A stretch of DNA of 64,000 nt. It comes from Perkinsus olseni. Its lineage: Eukaryota > Perkinsozoa > Perkinsida. Below, in pieces: positions 14,301 to 23,499 of the stretch. Position 1 is the stretch's first letter. The number at the start of each line of letters is the position of its first letter. Location of the stretch: the NCBI GenBank assembly GCA_013115125.1, contig JABANN010000002.1:1-64000 (forward strand), read 5' to 3'. The notes under the pieces were generated by a model. It had not been told where the DNA came from. It made no database searches and saw nothing but the letters and a program-made list of their open reading frames with translations. A program made the translations under genes and the position numbers.

Positions 14301-14727
14301 CCTGAATCCTTATCAGTCATACGGAATCACACTGTCTCATCGTTCATGGCCTTTCATATTTCATTCTGTTGATCTTCCCGAGACGTCATCCATTGGTGGA
14401 TGTGTTTATATTCTTATCAGCATTAGATTTCCTCATGTTTGCTACATAGGTCAGACTCGTTCTATCCAACGGAGATTGCAAGAACACAATAGACGCCAGG
14501 GTTCTCTCTCTACACGAGATCCTTTACTCTTACCGTGGATTTGTGCTGGGATTATCACAGGTTTTGATGCGCCGAATAGTAGTTTTCATCGTGCATGCGT
14601 AGAGAGGATATGGCAGAGATTGAGACCTGCTTCAGCACAAGCTTCTGAAGTTCTTGATTTAGGCTCAAATGTTGCCCGGATGTATACTGAAAGGTCACTA
14701 GTTTTTCATCAATTCCTTTACATGTAG
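8329..14727 (+). CDS. Helitron-type Rep/Pif1-like helicase with C-terminal GIY-YIG nuclease domain
   Basis: A 2132-codon uninterrupted frame, counted from a TTG at 8329; the first ATG is about 35 codons in, near 8433. It should nick and unwind DNA for rolling-circle transposition. In order: a Cys/His cluster (~residues 437-470, ending LCKRHF); an acidic Ser-rich linker (~510-580); a Rep HUH motif LPHTHGLI (H866, H868); a Cys segment DCKACDYRC...CRTPLYPPS; a Rep tyrosine motif SKYIAKYI (Y1039, Y1043); then a Pif1/RecD-type superfamily 1B helicase with Walker A GGPGVGKT (1538-1545), Walker B CIEELG (1625-1630), MDPVQLPPIQG and a late AATVHRCMGNT motif. The last ~110 residues have VYILI (V2026) and CYIGQT (Y2039), then RRLQEH and an ERIWQRLRP helix, matching a GIY-YIG nuclease. 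No frameshift or stop is present, so the copy may be recent. The N-terminal ~400 residues are unassigned. Confidence 0.85.
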   Translation: MGGLIVAPQIVKPLVKRYNVNAYEVLKVTGSYSGMSSCMLQTRRRWDITSKLVADSERPPITCRQDVKNRLQHFVNEGSLPDVVGQDMEAYANLSEDEHRLVALCQESASKFEMSNLMDCRHICNKQLQNEQLYIDIDITDEQGDVETIEAKINLPWPVCLLETSSRACTMSPVSVKRETHDLRSFWIFSILLCNIPWLWILACNVVRDSSREHWLGHILRYIAVTFMKRKMKVVGKHNPYRQIWNKIALEKLLQDYLTYNGSFVESVTHYFSTIPSSDCCTCMMSEDSNLEDTLQKSHHRIIFLIRKKTRYFFPQEIPIYTQIGASFILRFIGYTNDQVYIDERRHNFRGECCTQTPCKPGEIMHYTSTNAVPTVLTVIPESIKKHWSLICYERTDIKTVAERRNDYLSQTYGSVGVRCYSHETPLMRDVPKSQFRCMFSNSDPNLDPCTRKSFARCITSACSVALCKRHFSALSESSQPVYVRGITQQTSDAASPSSEAMSDDDIYSHVRSMRNTGDSCEEPVDNDFFDAQSGITSTEDEALFSTSEGTSTSSHDSSSQASIDDLISNDPEVPNVTNTDAAACYYALVDPTNEKSSIPRHIILNLDSHVLRRTKNPIKGNISQRRFLQNIVSSEPGQSLPLINFEADIFPTIFYNQSFDGLFPGAIPQILYNSSRQNAVLGFSGIDEILRCRVKDGASLTGTDPRYVSHAFDVLINLELNTSDTRIVQSRGYEHLMGYYTHQPHESKMSFDSVDSRTRIAELAAFTKEDPQYFYTHTVSMRHHPGVCPIYLRAEELGLIDDDKDFTKARDMSIAVQLIRSSQRATKYVWEYILRSPELPCGKVRSLWYRYEWQSDPHHAGNLPHTHGLIKIEESRENAITSLERIVCSCSRLFSDKEHLFRIGLIESEEELEELKARAKRTQQHDCKACDYRCHKVIDKQGNTVCRTPLYPPSETYSFQEIKAPHSESAEELLIDLGLARRNTQTGDIIWNDQLIGGKYFYPADKNEHFIPTSSHLWALHRSQCNLLYCDRYRRSKYIAKYIAAADAKGSVFLKARTAKSAAVNEKHLPRNTELVVAVEKSHNFKQNRKEPHAASLKHQPVGRITPFTEIVFHILKLQTVCTNIQFLKIPTIPFENRSGVVTERYMGSSKYIRPVTDTFSGDMPECIRVRRALQLPEWRQHTVFQRTLFVDRSGSKISLDKITLFSLRPPELLIFGNVERFFSWFQRVSPGTSSFPAKPHDDLCRLIEAPFPKGYFVDMLGAIYLIRLACLQDCKVYVLHKLQTTQPSTLHSGGTELLNSLLIPLTSPQVEYSLLERFVVDTSKPIIVNSNITPMNQSKFLIHLALSLGEYQTELDLFLGPSIAHVFARCSLIDWDESQSIKRETVLPVLKRYVLEQLLYYPAGGTHTFDAFLVAAHAALKKGICGAGEITAIPGVLLKQLHDKATSDLLKLLHEKRISTVQASLAEVDLQYPTADQFIDASIVSPLAWSPTITASSSQSTLSTLEQNNVLRICTNYIDEYSSGAIGFTRFPVIVGGPGVGKTFLLTLLGLYGRSKGLQIIFTSLTAETSVKFGGAHIHYLLPIPIIHNKSTIDVDRLAEKTILSLGRNPLKTAYLRHIDILCIEELGLISAELIAVIDRCLRIVRKSSDPFGGICVLATMDPVQLPPIQGRPVLTSPIILTTFRLLQLKEYVRAASDMDLQRINEIGRIPNLHIFPDLIDEYCAIIDRRCVFVKTFDDIPHEILRVVGKRVAEQQAIKERDDYIRNNVPSQQQMLSIAVDIESTTEGLEWNSARRETIAILDKKCLEPSLLRLHIGMLVRLTLNDSIFRRFSQGQLAVVTKLPSQDHGPLSILVAPAGNRNLPRNGDYIRAGWHPVIITFPSVGRDVAIRQGVLGQRLQYSVKPYVAATVHRCMGNTLPSVCAQLSLLDRRHHLWLRAQIYTLFSRVRSLDNITLVGDRTETLAVIRTLLNKVQQYDEYIHIIMQNLDLNPYQSYGITLSHRSWPFIFHSVDLPETSSIGGCVYILISIRFPHVCYIGQTRSIQRRLQEHNRRQGSLSTRDPLLLPWICAGIITGFDAPNSSFHRACVERIWQRLRPASAQASEVLDLGSNVARMYTERSLVFHQFLYM

Positions 14728-15031
14728 CACTATTCAATCGAAGCCTACAGTCGAAGCCGTATGGATTACGTAATACTTGAAATACAATCCGATATAGTAG
14801 CTCTTCATTTTCTCGACACAGATCTTCGACTATTATTTCCGACTTGAGGTAGTACAATAGATTCTATAGTATGTTGCGATATCGTTACAGCTTGACAGAA
14901 GAATGAGTAAAACATTCTATTATTATGAGGAAATGTAAGCCACATACACTATTTAAAGAAAGTTATTTTTCTCAAATGTGTTTTTCAGGTTTAGTCATCA
15001 TATCATTTGAACATCTTCAACTGAAGCGTGG

Positions 15032-15048
15032 ACTCCACGTCGTGGAGT
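15032..15048. repeat. 17-nt near-perfect palindrome in the element
   Basis: ACTCCACG and CGTGGAGT flank a single T, and AATATT follows directly. It lies 300 nt downstream of the helicase ORF and could be a transcript 3'-end signal or a replication-related hairpin. Confidence 0.5.
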
Positions 15049-16188
15049 AATATTCATTTTAGTAAAGAAGAGGCGCTTCCTCCTAATTTTGAAGCCCATG
15101 TAGTACTGCGCGATCAGAAGATTTCATCTTTTGAATTACCGATCTCAAGATGTTGAAATGAATAAGTCTTGTCTCTTTAGGTTGAGTGACAGTTGGCGAA
15201 CGATAACGTCTTACGAAGATCCTTTCCAAACAACGCGTTGGAACATTAGACGCGAGCAGATTTCGATTCTCTATGCGTATCTCAGAAACTATGTTTCTCA
15301 AACTTTTGTATTACAATTTCTTTTTCATGTAGCTTGCACAAAGCGGCCATATACAGATGATTTATGGAACCGTTATACATTCTTCAGAGGAATCTTTTAG
15401 TTATTTATATACCACGTATTCATTCATTGAAAGATGAGAAGAATATAGAGATGCTGATGATGGTATCTATCTCATTGTTGAACACCCAATCTAATCGAAG
15501 TTCATGCATCTACCTTCAAGTTACTATACTGCTGTGAATGTGGACACTGCAATCCATCACCGCTTAGGGCAATTATTCCCAGCGGTGCATTTTCGTGGAC
15601 ATACTATCAATCTTATATACATATTTATCAGATTTGACCTATAATGCATGGTCTCATGCAGGTAATGTACATCAATAATTCTTCATTCGACAAGTACAAT
15701 TCGTTTTCATATTTCAGGTCATGAATTCTTATTACAGTTCTTGCTGAACGTTATTGAAGGAAGTTGATACATAATGATCTATGATGAAGCGTGATTCGGC
15801 GATCAACTCCTATGTCAACGACGAGCAAGTTCAAGCCCAAATCTATTGTGATGACCACTACTCATGTCCGACATTTCCTCAACTATGCATAGCTCCACAT
15901 GATAGGTTATGCAGTACTTCAGATTGTTTGTTTCAACCGTTCCATATGTATGGATGAGATAGTGTCTCAGTATCTCAATCTGCTGTCTCCGACGAAGATG
16001 CACCAGAGTTAGCAGATTGAAATATGATGTATCCAGATTGACGATCGAGTGAGTGCATCCACTGAAGGTTGTCTGGATCGCATCATCATAATATTTCACG
16101 ATGAATACGAACGGTATATAGAAACCAGAAGTTTTCTCATTGTTTTGTACTTATCTATACCATCTACCATACACGATGTTTACTCCTC

Positions 16189-16228
16189 GCGGCCGGGGGG
16201 CCCCGCTTGCGGGGTTCCGGCCGCTTTT
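16189..16228. repeat. GC-rich terminator-like hairpin in the AT-rich element
   Basis: The outer stem GCGGCCGG (16189-16196) pairs with CCGGCCGC (16217-16224). The inner stem CCCCG (16201-16205) pairs with CGGGG (16210-16214) around the loop CTTG, and TTTT follows at 16225-16228. Helitron-type elements typically carry a short GC-rich hairpin close to the 3' end. Here it lies about 3 kb before the inferred end, so it may mark an internal or older terminus. Confidence 0.65.
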
Positions 16229-16510
16229 GGTTGTATGTCGTACAATTTCTGATAGTACTCAAATGAAGTTGTTGCGTTTTTCTGAGCGTTTCTCTCGGTC
16301 AGTGTTTTACTGTGATGTAATATGTAACCCGAATTTACCTAGTCTACTCGGCTTCAGCAATTTGATTTCAGCTAATTGGTTACTCGCACAGATGAAAGAA
16401 ATACGCTCGTTTCTCAACGTTGATTCATTATTGTGCCATAGCCGTTCACTCATCCTTGAATGCGTGATTTAGTATTGTCAAATTGAGTATCTTATGTATG
16501 TCATATACAC

Positions 16511-16536
16511 TGAGCTTCACTTCAACGTGAAGCTCA
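16511..16536. repeat. 10-bp perfect stem, 6-nt loop hairpin
   Basis: TGAGCTTCAC at 16511-16520 and GTGAAGCTCA at 16527-16536 form a perfect stem around TTCAAC, about 150 nt upstream of the second element ORF. Possible promoter-proximal or terminator element. Confidence 0.6.
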
Positions 16537-16682
16537 TATGGACTCCATATTGTAGGGTGTAAATTCAGTTCATTCCGAGCAATCATATTCAAATAACTCA
16601 ATAAAACAAGTTGATACGCTGAGCATCTCCTACTCGTTGGTCATGTATCAGTTCGTATTCGTTTGTTCCCTGGTCTACAAAA

Positions 16683-18037
16683 ATGTCCCTAGAAGTGGAA
16701 GATGTTGAAGCTTACCAAACTATTACTTTAGGCACTGTGATTCGAGGTGAGGCTTGCGACAAAACAAAGCTGCCTGTACGTATATTGAATATACGTAGAT
16801 CGGATAAAGGAAACCGGTTGTCTGTATTTACCTATAAGCGTGGATCGAACAAGGCAAGCCAAGTCTCAGCCGAATACGATCGTATGATCCTTTGCGGTGA
16901 TTTGACCAGTCATTTATGTGCTGTGATATTCTGCAGAACCGCCGCTGACACAAAAGCTCTTTTATCCGATGCTCTATTCAAGGTAGGAGATACAGTAGTA
17001 TTGCCAGAGCCGCGATTCTTGAACCAATATCTCGACGAAGGCCGCATGACTCCTGTACTAAGAGTGAAACATACGATACATAGGTTTACTCCAAGCAGTC
17101 CTCTACCTGCTATACCACTTCAAGTCCAAATGCCGTCATATTCTGGATTCTACTTACCGAATATTAGACTCAATTTCAGCAGTTTCAGGATATTATCGGC
17201 TTGCGGTGGAACATTATGTAACCGACTCCCACTGTCCCAAGGACCTGGCAACTGTGGATGTGTAACCAAGCCAGCCTTACCCGGCCTTGTATTGGAAGGA
17301 GATATTGATGTTGTTACTGGTAATGATGAGGGTGAGATCGAGACATATCTCAATGGCTCTATTGGTACAGGACTATCGTTCTCGGCTATCTTTCTGGACG
17401 AATATTGTCTTCGGGCTCATTCTTGGCAACATTTCAAACTCCGCGACATCAAGCAATGTTGTTCTTCAATACTCTCGCATATTGTGGGATGGAATATTGG
17501 AGGTTGGAGTAAACCAGCTGTTGAGACAGATGACTATAGTATTACAGAAGTTAGGCAATTCCACATTGTGCATCTCTCTCCAATCTACAAAGATGCTAAT
17601 CACGAAAATGAAGCCCATGAAGAACTATACCATCCACCACTAGTTCCACCAGTTGACGGTCATGTTGAAGGTGAGCCGTTATTGACGTCGTTTGAGGATA
17701 GTTTTGTGCGAATAATGCGCCTACCAATTCTGGCCCATTTTTCAAAATATGGATTTTTACTCCGTTTTTTCGAAATTCATCATTGCAAGCACTATTTCGG
17801 TAGAGTTCCTCCGAACGAAAAGTCACCAAGTCTCAATATCTCTCTTGACGATTAAGACCAGCGCTCTTAGTGAGTCTCTAAATCGAAATTTTGCGCATTC
17901 TCGAATGTACCGCGTTCTATTTTCCAGGTCGTCCTTCTGCTCTTTATGGACGTGACGCACAACAGGACGAGATGGATATTCCTGCAGATAGTGATAACGA
18001 CAATATCAACGAGGAACATGTTGCAAGTAAAATATGA
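16683..18037 (+). CDS. Element accessory protein, putative OB-fold/zinc nucleic-acid-binding protein
   Basis: Unspliced, the frame is 390 codons and stops at 17855. A GT-AG intron at 17800-17927 joins ...KHYFG in frame to RPSALYGRDAQQDEMD and a very acidic tail ending in TGA at 18035-18037; I favour this form. Residues ~95-130 (FKVGDTVVLPEPRFLNQY...PVLRVKH) look like a beta-barrel OB-type segment. At ~170-200 the pattern C-x4-C-x11-C-x-C (CGGTLC...NCGC) suggests a zinc ribbon. Some plant and animal Helitrons carry RPA-like single-strand-binding proteins, and this could be the counterpart, but the similarity is structural guesswork from motifs. It has the same AT-rich codon use and orientation as the helicase ORF. 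Confidence 0.5.
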
Positions 18038-19181
18038 AAGCTGGTACAGATATTCCGAATCGTTTTACACTAATCATTACCCAATACGTAAGTATCATCT
18101 TAATCAATAGTAAGTGTTGTCATGTGATGGGAATAGTTATAATCTCATCCTTTGTGTTGCTAACTTCAATTCCAATATATATTATATAATCGGCAAGATT
18201 CACTTATAATAAATTTTCGTTGCATTATATCACTACTAGGACACTTTGGTATAACATATAAATACACTTATATGGTATAAGATACAAATTATATCTTCAC
18301 CACTCATGATTATTATTCACTGTGCGGCTTATAAACGATAACACTACTCAGTATAAAATATACATTGCAGGTATTCATCTCGTGCCCCGCCTCCCCGGGA
18401 GAAAAATTTACGCATCCTCTTTTCAACTTATTTCTGTATTCTTGGAATAATTTCTTTTCGTTCCACTGTTTCCGAATTACTTTAATTCGACCCCTTTCTT
18501 CTATTCATGTTGTCCTTTTTTAGTACCAACTTTCTAATTTGTAGGTACCTCTTCTAAGAGAAGAAGACACTGATACGATGCTTTCTTGCTCATCCAGCCA
18601 GCTACTCATGTTCTCAAGATCATCCGATTATTCTTGAACACAATGTGTTAAATACATTATATTGAGTGAAACGAATATGATCAGTAACAAGTTATGATAT
18701 CTTATCCAGACTGGATAGCTGTATAATGCAGTTATCTCATGACTCCCGTTGCCCACGTATCATTTCTGATTTATGCTTTCATACCGTTCATGGAGTAGAT
18801 TACGAATACCTTTTATTTCTTCGATGAGGTATCGTGTTTCGCAGTGCTCAATCTCTTCGTAATCTAACGGTCTCTTTCAACAGCCTTTTCATTATCGACA
18901 TATGAGTAATATTCTTACTAGAAGCAGATTCCTATACTCACCTTCTTACGTTGTTATACCCCATTGAAACATACTGAACCTCTCTTGTTCATGAGGCTTC
19001 CTGCTTTTCTTCTTCTTATGTCCTTTCTTGTTACACACTCGTTACTGTTTCTATTATCTAAGTCATAGTACACACATTACAACTTTCTGTGCACTCCTCT
19101 TCACTGAATGTTGTACCAACATTGCTGCTCATACATGTAAGACTATCCGGTTGTGCTCATCTCGCTTGTGTTCGCGCCCTA
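18038..19181. other. AT-rich 3' non-coding part of the element
   Basis: No gene is visible. The stretch is mostly AT-rich, with a CCTCCCCGGGAGAAAA patch near 18390. The frame that later encodes the protease C-terminal half is already open from 19028, but residues before 19182 derive from the element and are not protease. Confidence 0.5.
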
Positions 19182-20017
19182 GGTCGTTGATTTTGGGTGG
19201 CCATAATGTTACTGATTTCGAATTCGCTATATCAAGGGCCGTGCACGTGGATAATGATTCAGCAATAATCGGGCTTTTCGGAATATCGATGGTGCCACGA
19301 AATCGACAACTCTTCAAACGGGCAGCCAACATGACAAGCGTGATGGAGGGCCTCCTGTATCACAATGTCATTGGACGCCTATCATACACTCTTCGAACCG
19401 ATATGAGACAAAGCTCTCCTCTCGCTCTTCTCTCCGCCCAACTCACGCTAGGTGATACGATAGATGTGTCCCAGAGGAGCAAGTATATCTCTCCAAAGCA
19501 TGTGGTGGACCCGATGACTGATCGAGCACTCACTGCCGTCTGGGTGTCGTCACTGAAGCTGCTAGACGAAGGGGGGCGACTTTTGGCGAAGAATGAACGT
19601 CTTACACACAGACACCCAAGCTCGTATCTATCCTTACTCGATACTGGAGCTAACCTCATCTTGCTGCCCCAGCCAAACGTACTCCACGACATCGTGCGTA
19701 AGCTCTGCATGAAGTTGAAGGAACAGAACTATACAGACGAAGAGATAGATTCGATGTGGTGGGCAAGAAACGGGCGCGTATTCGTTAAAGAGGAAGCGAT
19801 GAGGTTCCTGCCGGTGCTTAGCTTCCGATTGGGCGACGATGACGATTCTGTGAGGATCAAGATACCTCCAGAACATTACTGCTGCAGAATCGGAAAAGAC
19901 GTGGTACAACTAAGAGTGATGAGCGCGAACTTCGCATCACTAGGAGCACCATTATTCAAGGCATACAGCGTACACGTAGATCACACTGACCATAAGATAG
20001 CCTTACTGGAGAATTAA
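19182..20017 (+). pseudogene. Secreted aspartic protease, C-terminal half of the interrupted gene
   Basis: Continues the protein broken off at 8304: SLILGGHNVTDFEF, then the flap-to-hinge region, then YLSLLDTGANLILLP with the second catalytic Asp motif DTG, and a C-terminal lobe ending ...DHKIALLEN before the stop at 20015-20017. The reading frame is intact over 278 codons, so the insertion is probably young relative to decay of the other copies. An ATG at 19028 inside the element keeps a continuous frame into this half, so a chimeric single-lobe product is conceivable, though inactive alone. Confidence 0.8.
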
Positions 20018-21383
20018 TATATCATCAATAATATGCAGTATGATATTTACGAGAATGCCGTTGATGATAATGGTGACGAAGATGATGTTGTGATTTTTAT
20101 GACTCGACATTTGAGTTTTCAATCCGAGCGGGATCTGGTGGACGAATAAATCGGACTTTATGCTTCCGGCTGGCCAGTGATGCAGTTCTCTCATTCTATA
20201 CTAGCTGCCATAAGGGTTCTAAGCCAGCTACCTACACTTTGAGCGGGACCGGCCGAGTAAGATTGTGCTAGCAGGTGCAGGTTGATGCAGCGTGATTGCT
20301 TTCGCTGGCTCCGAGCGTAGAGATTGCGAGCCGGGTGATAGGACAAAATGGCACCCAAGATAACAGCTCGCGCCATATATCAGAGCTATGAAGTGAGCTG
20401 TTTTCAGCTGAGTACCAGACCCGAGTCAGTCAAATCAACGCTGGCTTCACGCGTCACGTGCGGCGCGTACCAAACCCACGACTAAAGCACTCACGAGGCA
20501 GTCGTCCTTAGGATCTTTAGCAAAGTGCGCGCACAGCGTGCGCTCATCGGGGAACCAATGGCATCTGCCAATGGCACTATGGCATCACGCCATAATCATT
20601 CCTTAGCTGCTAGCTCCGTCTGCTCCCGTGCACACAATGTTGCAGGCCCTCGCTGCGTCGTAGCTCGGAGCTACCTTGCACACGTACTGTAGGGCCTCGG
20701 TACTGCACTCGGATGAACAAGTCAATACTGTGAAACTGCCACTGCGGTTGGCACTGTCAGACCCTTGTAAACCAGCGTTAACACCGGCGGACTTCTTAGC
20801 AACACGAGGAGGCATATGGATCATCATCACTCGATGATGGATAACTTGATAAGACATTAAGAATAATAATCTCAATGATTGGGCAATGGACCGCAGCGTA
20901 AAGCACGCTGCGTGCTGCACGCATGCGCATGCGCATAGTGTTCCTCATCGGACGTGTCACGTCATCATAGTGTCCCAGGCACGTGTGTCACGTGACGTGA
21001 CATACGACTAAACTGAGAAAGGGGAATCAATGGCAATGCTCACTCATGATGTTGTGATCATGCCAGATGCACGGTATGACGTACCATGTATGTGCTATAT
21101 CGTATATTGCCTCAGAGTTCTTGACCGGCACGGGGGTCGAGCCTTTATACATAGCCTTCCAGATCATGATGATCTATTTATCTCGCAAAGATAAAGGACT
21201 GTTGTCGAAATCAGAGTGCGAACTGATACTAGATAGTATCTGGTAGACACCAGCCCACACGGGAAATCCGAGTCCGATTAGAGCCAGGTCTTGGTTATCG
21301 GGCTCAGGTTGCGTTGAAATCTCCAATGCTAGCTCAGCACCGACAAAAGTACCCATTCTCGCCTCACGGCGAGAATGGCCAAT
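20018..21383. other. Intergenic region with clustered short palindromes
   Basis: No gene is supported. At 20880-21000 there are several overlapping palindromic words: AGCACGCTGCGTGCT, GCATGCGCATGCGCAT and repeated CACGTG/TCACGTGA units. A near-tandem CCAATGGCA repeat lies at about 20556-20580. These may be regulatory remains of the second protease copy. Confidence 0.45.
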
Positions 21384-22401
21384 CGGGTCACTATGGCCTT
21401 GATGTGTTCGATGGACATTGGTATGAAGAAACGTTTGGGAGAGGCTCTTGTAAGAAACGCGGCGCGGGCTGTTACTTCTGCCCCGAGGACGCGCCGTGTA
21501 ACTTCGGAGGGAATGATTCCGTATCAACAGTGACCTTTGTGTCTGGCAAGGCTGTGCAAACCATATATCGCTCTGGCTCGCTCGCTCTGGGTGGTCATAT
21601 CGTGTCTGATATACCCTTTAGCGTTTGCAGAGTTTTGGACGTGAACAATTACGCCAAGCCATTCGGACATTTCGGAATATAAATGATGCCGGAGATCTCC
21701 GAGCACTTCCAGCACCCACCTAATATGAAAAGCCTGATGGAGTTCCTCATGTACCGCAACCTCGTCGGACGTCTGTCGTACACTCTCCGGACGAATACGA
21801 CACAGAGTTCTTAATTTATTTCCGGTGAAATCACGTTCGGTGATACGCTAGACGAGTCTGAGGCGACGAAGTACATTCATCCAGAGTTCATAAGTAGCCC
21901 TGAAAGTCAACGAGCATTTGCTACGGTTTGGGTGTCATCGTTGTATGTGTTGGGCGCAACTTCTTGAAGACGAAAGGTTACCCGCTCTCACATCCCAACC
22001 CATACATGTCCATCGCGGACACGGGAGCTGATGGCATCTATCTGCCTCGGCTTGGGTTACTCAACGGTATCGTGAAGAAGCTCCAGAAGGGACTGAAGCA
22101 AAAGGGCTACGCAGATGAGAGGATAAATCGGATGTGGTGGCGAGGAGTCAGGTTTCTGCACGTGAAAGACGAAGCTCTGAGCTCTTTACCAGTTTTGGAG
22201 TTCCGATTGGGTAACGGAGGCAATTCTACGAGGCTCAAGATACGACCGAAGCATTACTGTACCGATAAAGGAAATGGAACATCACAACTCAGGATAAGGG
22301 AGACGAAGTTTCCCACGCTGGGGACCCCACTTTTCCGGACATACAGTATCCACGTGGATTATACTGAGCACAGAATAGCTCTACTCGAGAATCAACCATG
22401 A
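21384..22401 (+). pseudogene. Degenerate aspartic protease copy 2
   Basis: Clear paralogue of the interrupted gene. It begins inside the N-lobe (YGLDVFDGHWYEETFG, then GAGCYFCPEDAPC), so the signal peptide and first catalytic Asp motif are missing. An in-frame TAA follows FGHFGI at about 21680; homology continues as NMKSLMEFLMYRNLVGRLSY, hits another stop after TQSS near 21813, and shifts frame near 21960. The last 157-codon stretch retains the second motif as IADTGADGIYLP and ends HRIALLENQP. Several stops plus a shift mark it as a pseudogene. Confidence 0.85.
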
Positions 22402-23499
22402 CATCGTCAATGAATGAGATTTCATTATAAGAGTCGCCCTCCATGATGTTGATGATGTTTACGATATTGTATGTGCATTTGGACCCCGTGCCCGTTGCGT
22501 CTGAGATCTTGACCCGATACGGGACGCAGCGTCGTGGATGCGACGATCAACGCTGATCGCATCAACGCTACCTCCCGCGACTCAGGCTCGTGCGCCGCAG
22601 TTTTCTCACGGTTTAATAAAGAATCCCGACTAACGACCATAATCGACACCTTAATTCGCGGATTTTGATGCCAGCCTAGAAGGCGATTGAAGCTCGCTTA
22701 TTGTCACTACCGCTGACCAACGGGGGCCGTACTACACCAGGAACCATGATTGTTCAACCCACTCTCAAACTTTTATCGACCTTAGGAGAGCTCTCCCTCT
22801 GTACGAAGGGATCGGACATTCAGCGAGAGAATAATTGGAGAGGGCAGCTTTGAAGTGCATTTCATGTGAATCCGCTCAGCAACTCTGTAGCAGGCCTTAA
22901 TTGAGGTTGCCGTCTGCATGAAGATGTGAGCGACATTCTGCGACCTCGTCAAGGCATCAAGGTCTCGGATCATCGATGAGGAGGTATAGCGAATATACGA
23001 CTGTCCCTATGTGGACCCGGTATAAGATGTAATTTTCGGGCCAGCCGCTTCGCTTCTAGTGGTTCGGTCCTGGACGTGGGTTCTGCAATCCTAGCATGGC
23101 ATGTCTTCGGCTACCGAACGGTTCTATGGCGCACTTCACGTTTCAGCTCGAGAATATCTTCCAGCGCTTGAATGCCGTACGGTAGCGGGAAATGTGTTTG
23201 CCACCCAGATGACACATGAGAGTCCGAAAATTCGGACCAAAAGAGACGACGACCCATCGCCGATGACATCGGGACTAGATCTGAAATATCTCCGACAATA
23301 TGGTTGCTAGGAGTGCTTGCCGAGTCTAACTCGCGAGTCTGACACGGAGTTTTCGGAGTCTCACTCCATGACTCGGCGAGTCAGCTCGTGCTTACCGCAG
23401 CAACACCTGTGCTCTCTCCGGGCAGAAGCAGCAACCAGTCCGCGCACGGGCCTTCCCAGTATGTTCTCTCGTACCAATGGCCATCGATTCAATTAATAT
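22402..23499. other. Intergenic region, nothing recognised
   Basis: Short frames in several phases, none with a recognisable domain. A cluster of GAGTC/GACTC words lies near 23325-23390. Confidence 0.4.

Larger units (their letters stand above)
14728..16682. other. AT-rich non-coding spacer of the mobile element with hairpins
   Basis: Between the two element ORFs there are only short frames without recognisable domains (for example 15131-15400 and 16140-16472). Three hairpins, listed separately, are the only clear structure. The GC-rich one is striking against the AT-rich background. Confidence 0.55.
8305..19181 (+). mobile_element. Helitron-like element, about 10.9 kb, inserted in an aspartic protease gene
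   Basis: The segment separates two halves of one protease gene and is clearly more AT-rich than its surroundings. It carries a Rep/helicase ORF (8329-14727), a second ORF (16683-18037) and several strong hairpins. Boundaries come from the paralogues: one Gly codon of the protease appears split between G8304 and GG at 19182-19183. By this reading the element begins AGACCTTG and ends CGCCCTA, with no target-site duplication, as expected of rolling-circle elements. The termini are not the classic TC...CTRR, although CTAG spans the right edge at 19179-19182. A 10-bp direct repeat TTTGGGTGGC at 8328-8337 and 19192-19201 leaves an alternative placement some 30 bp to the right on the left side. Confidence 0.75.

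Noticed and set aside
15032-15054. Palindrome followed by TAATATT, resembling the nicking loop of small circular DNA replicons
   Set aside because: The TAATATT lies after the stem, not in its loop, and the last bases of the usual nonamer are absent; chance is likely in AT-rich DNA.
16189-16228. GC-rich hairpin plus T-run as a bacterial intrinsic terminator
   Set aside because: The context is a eukaryotic mobile element; it is recorded as an element hairpin rather than a terminator.
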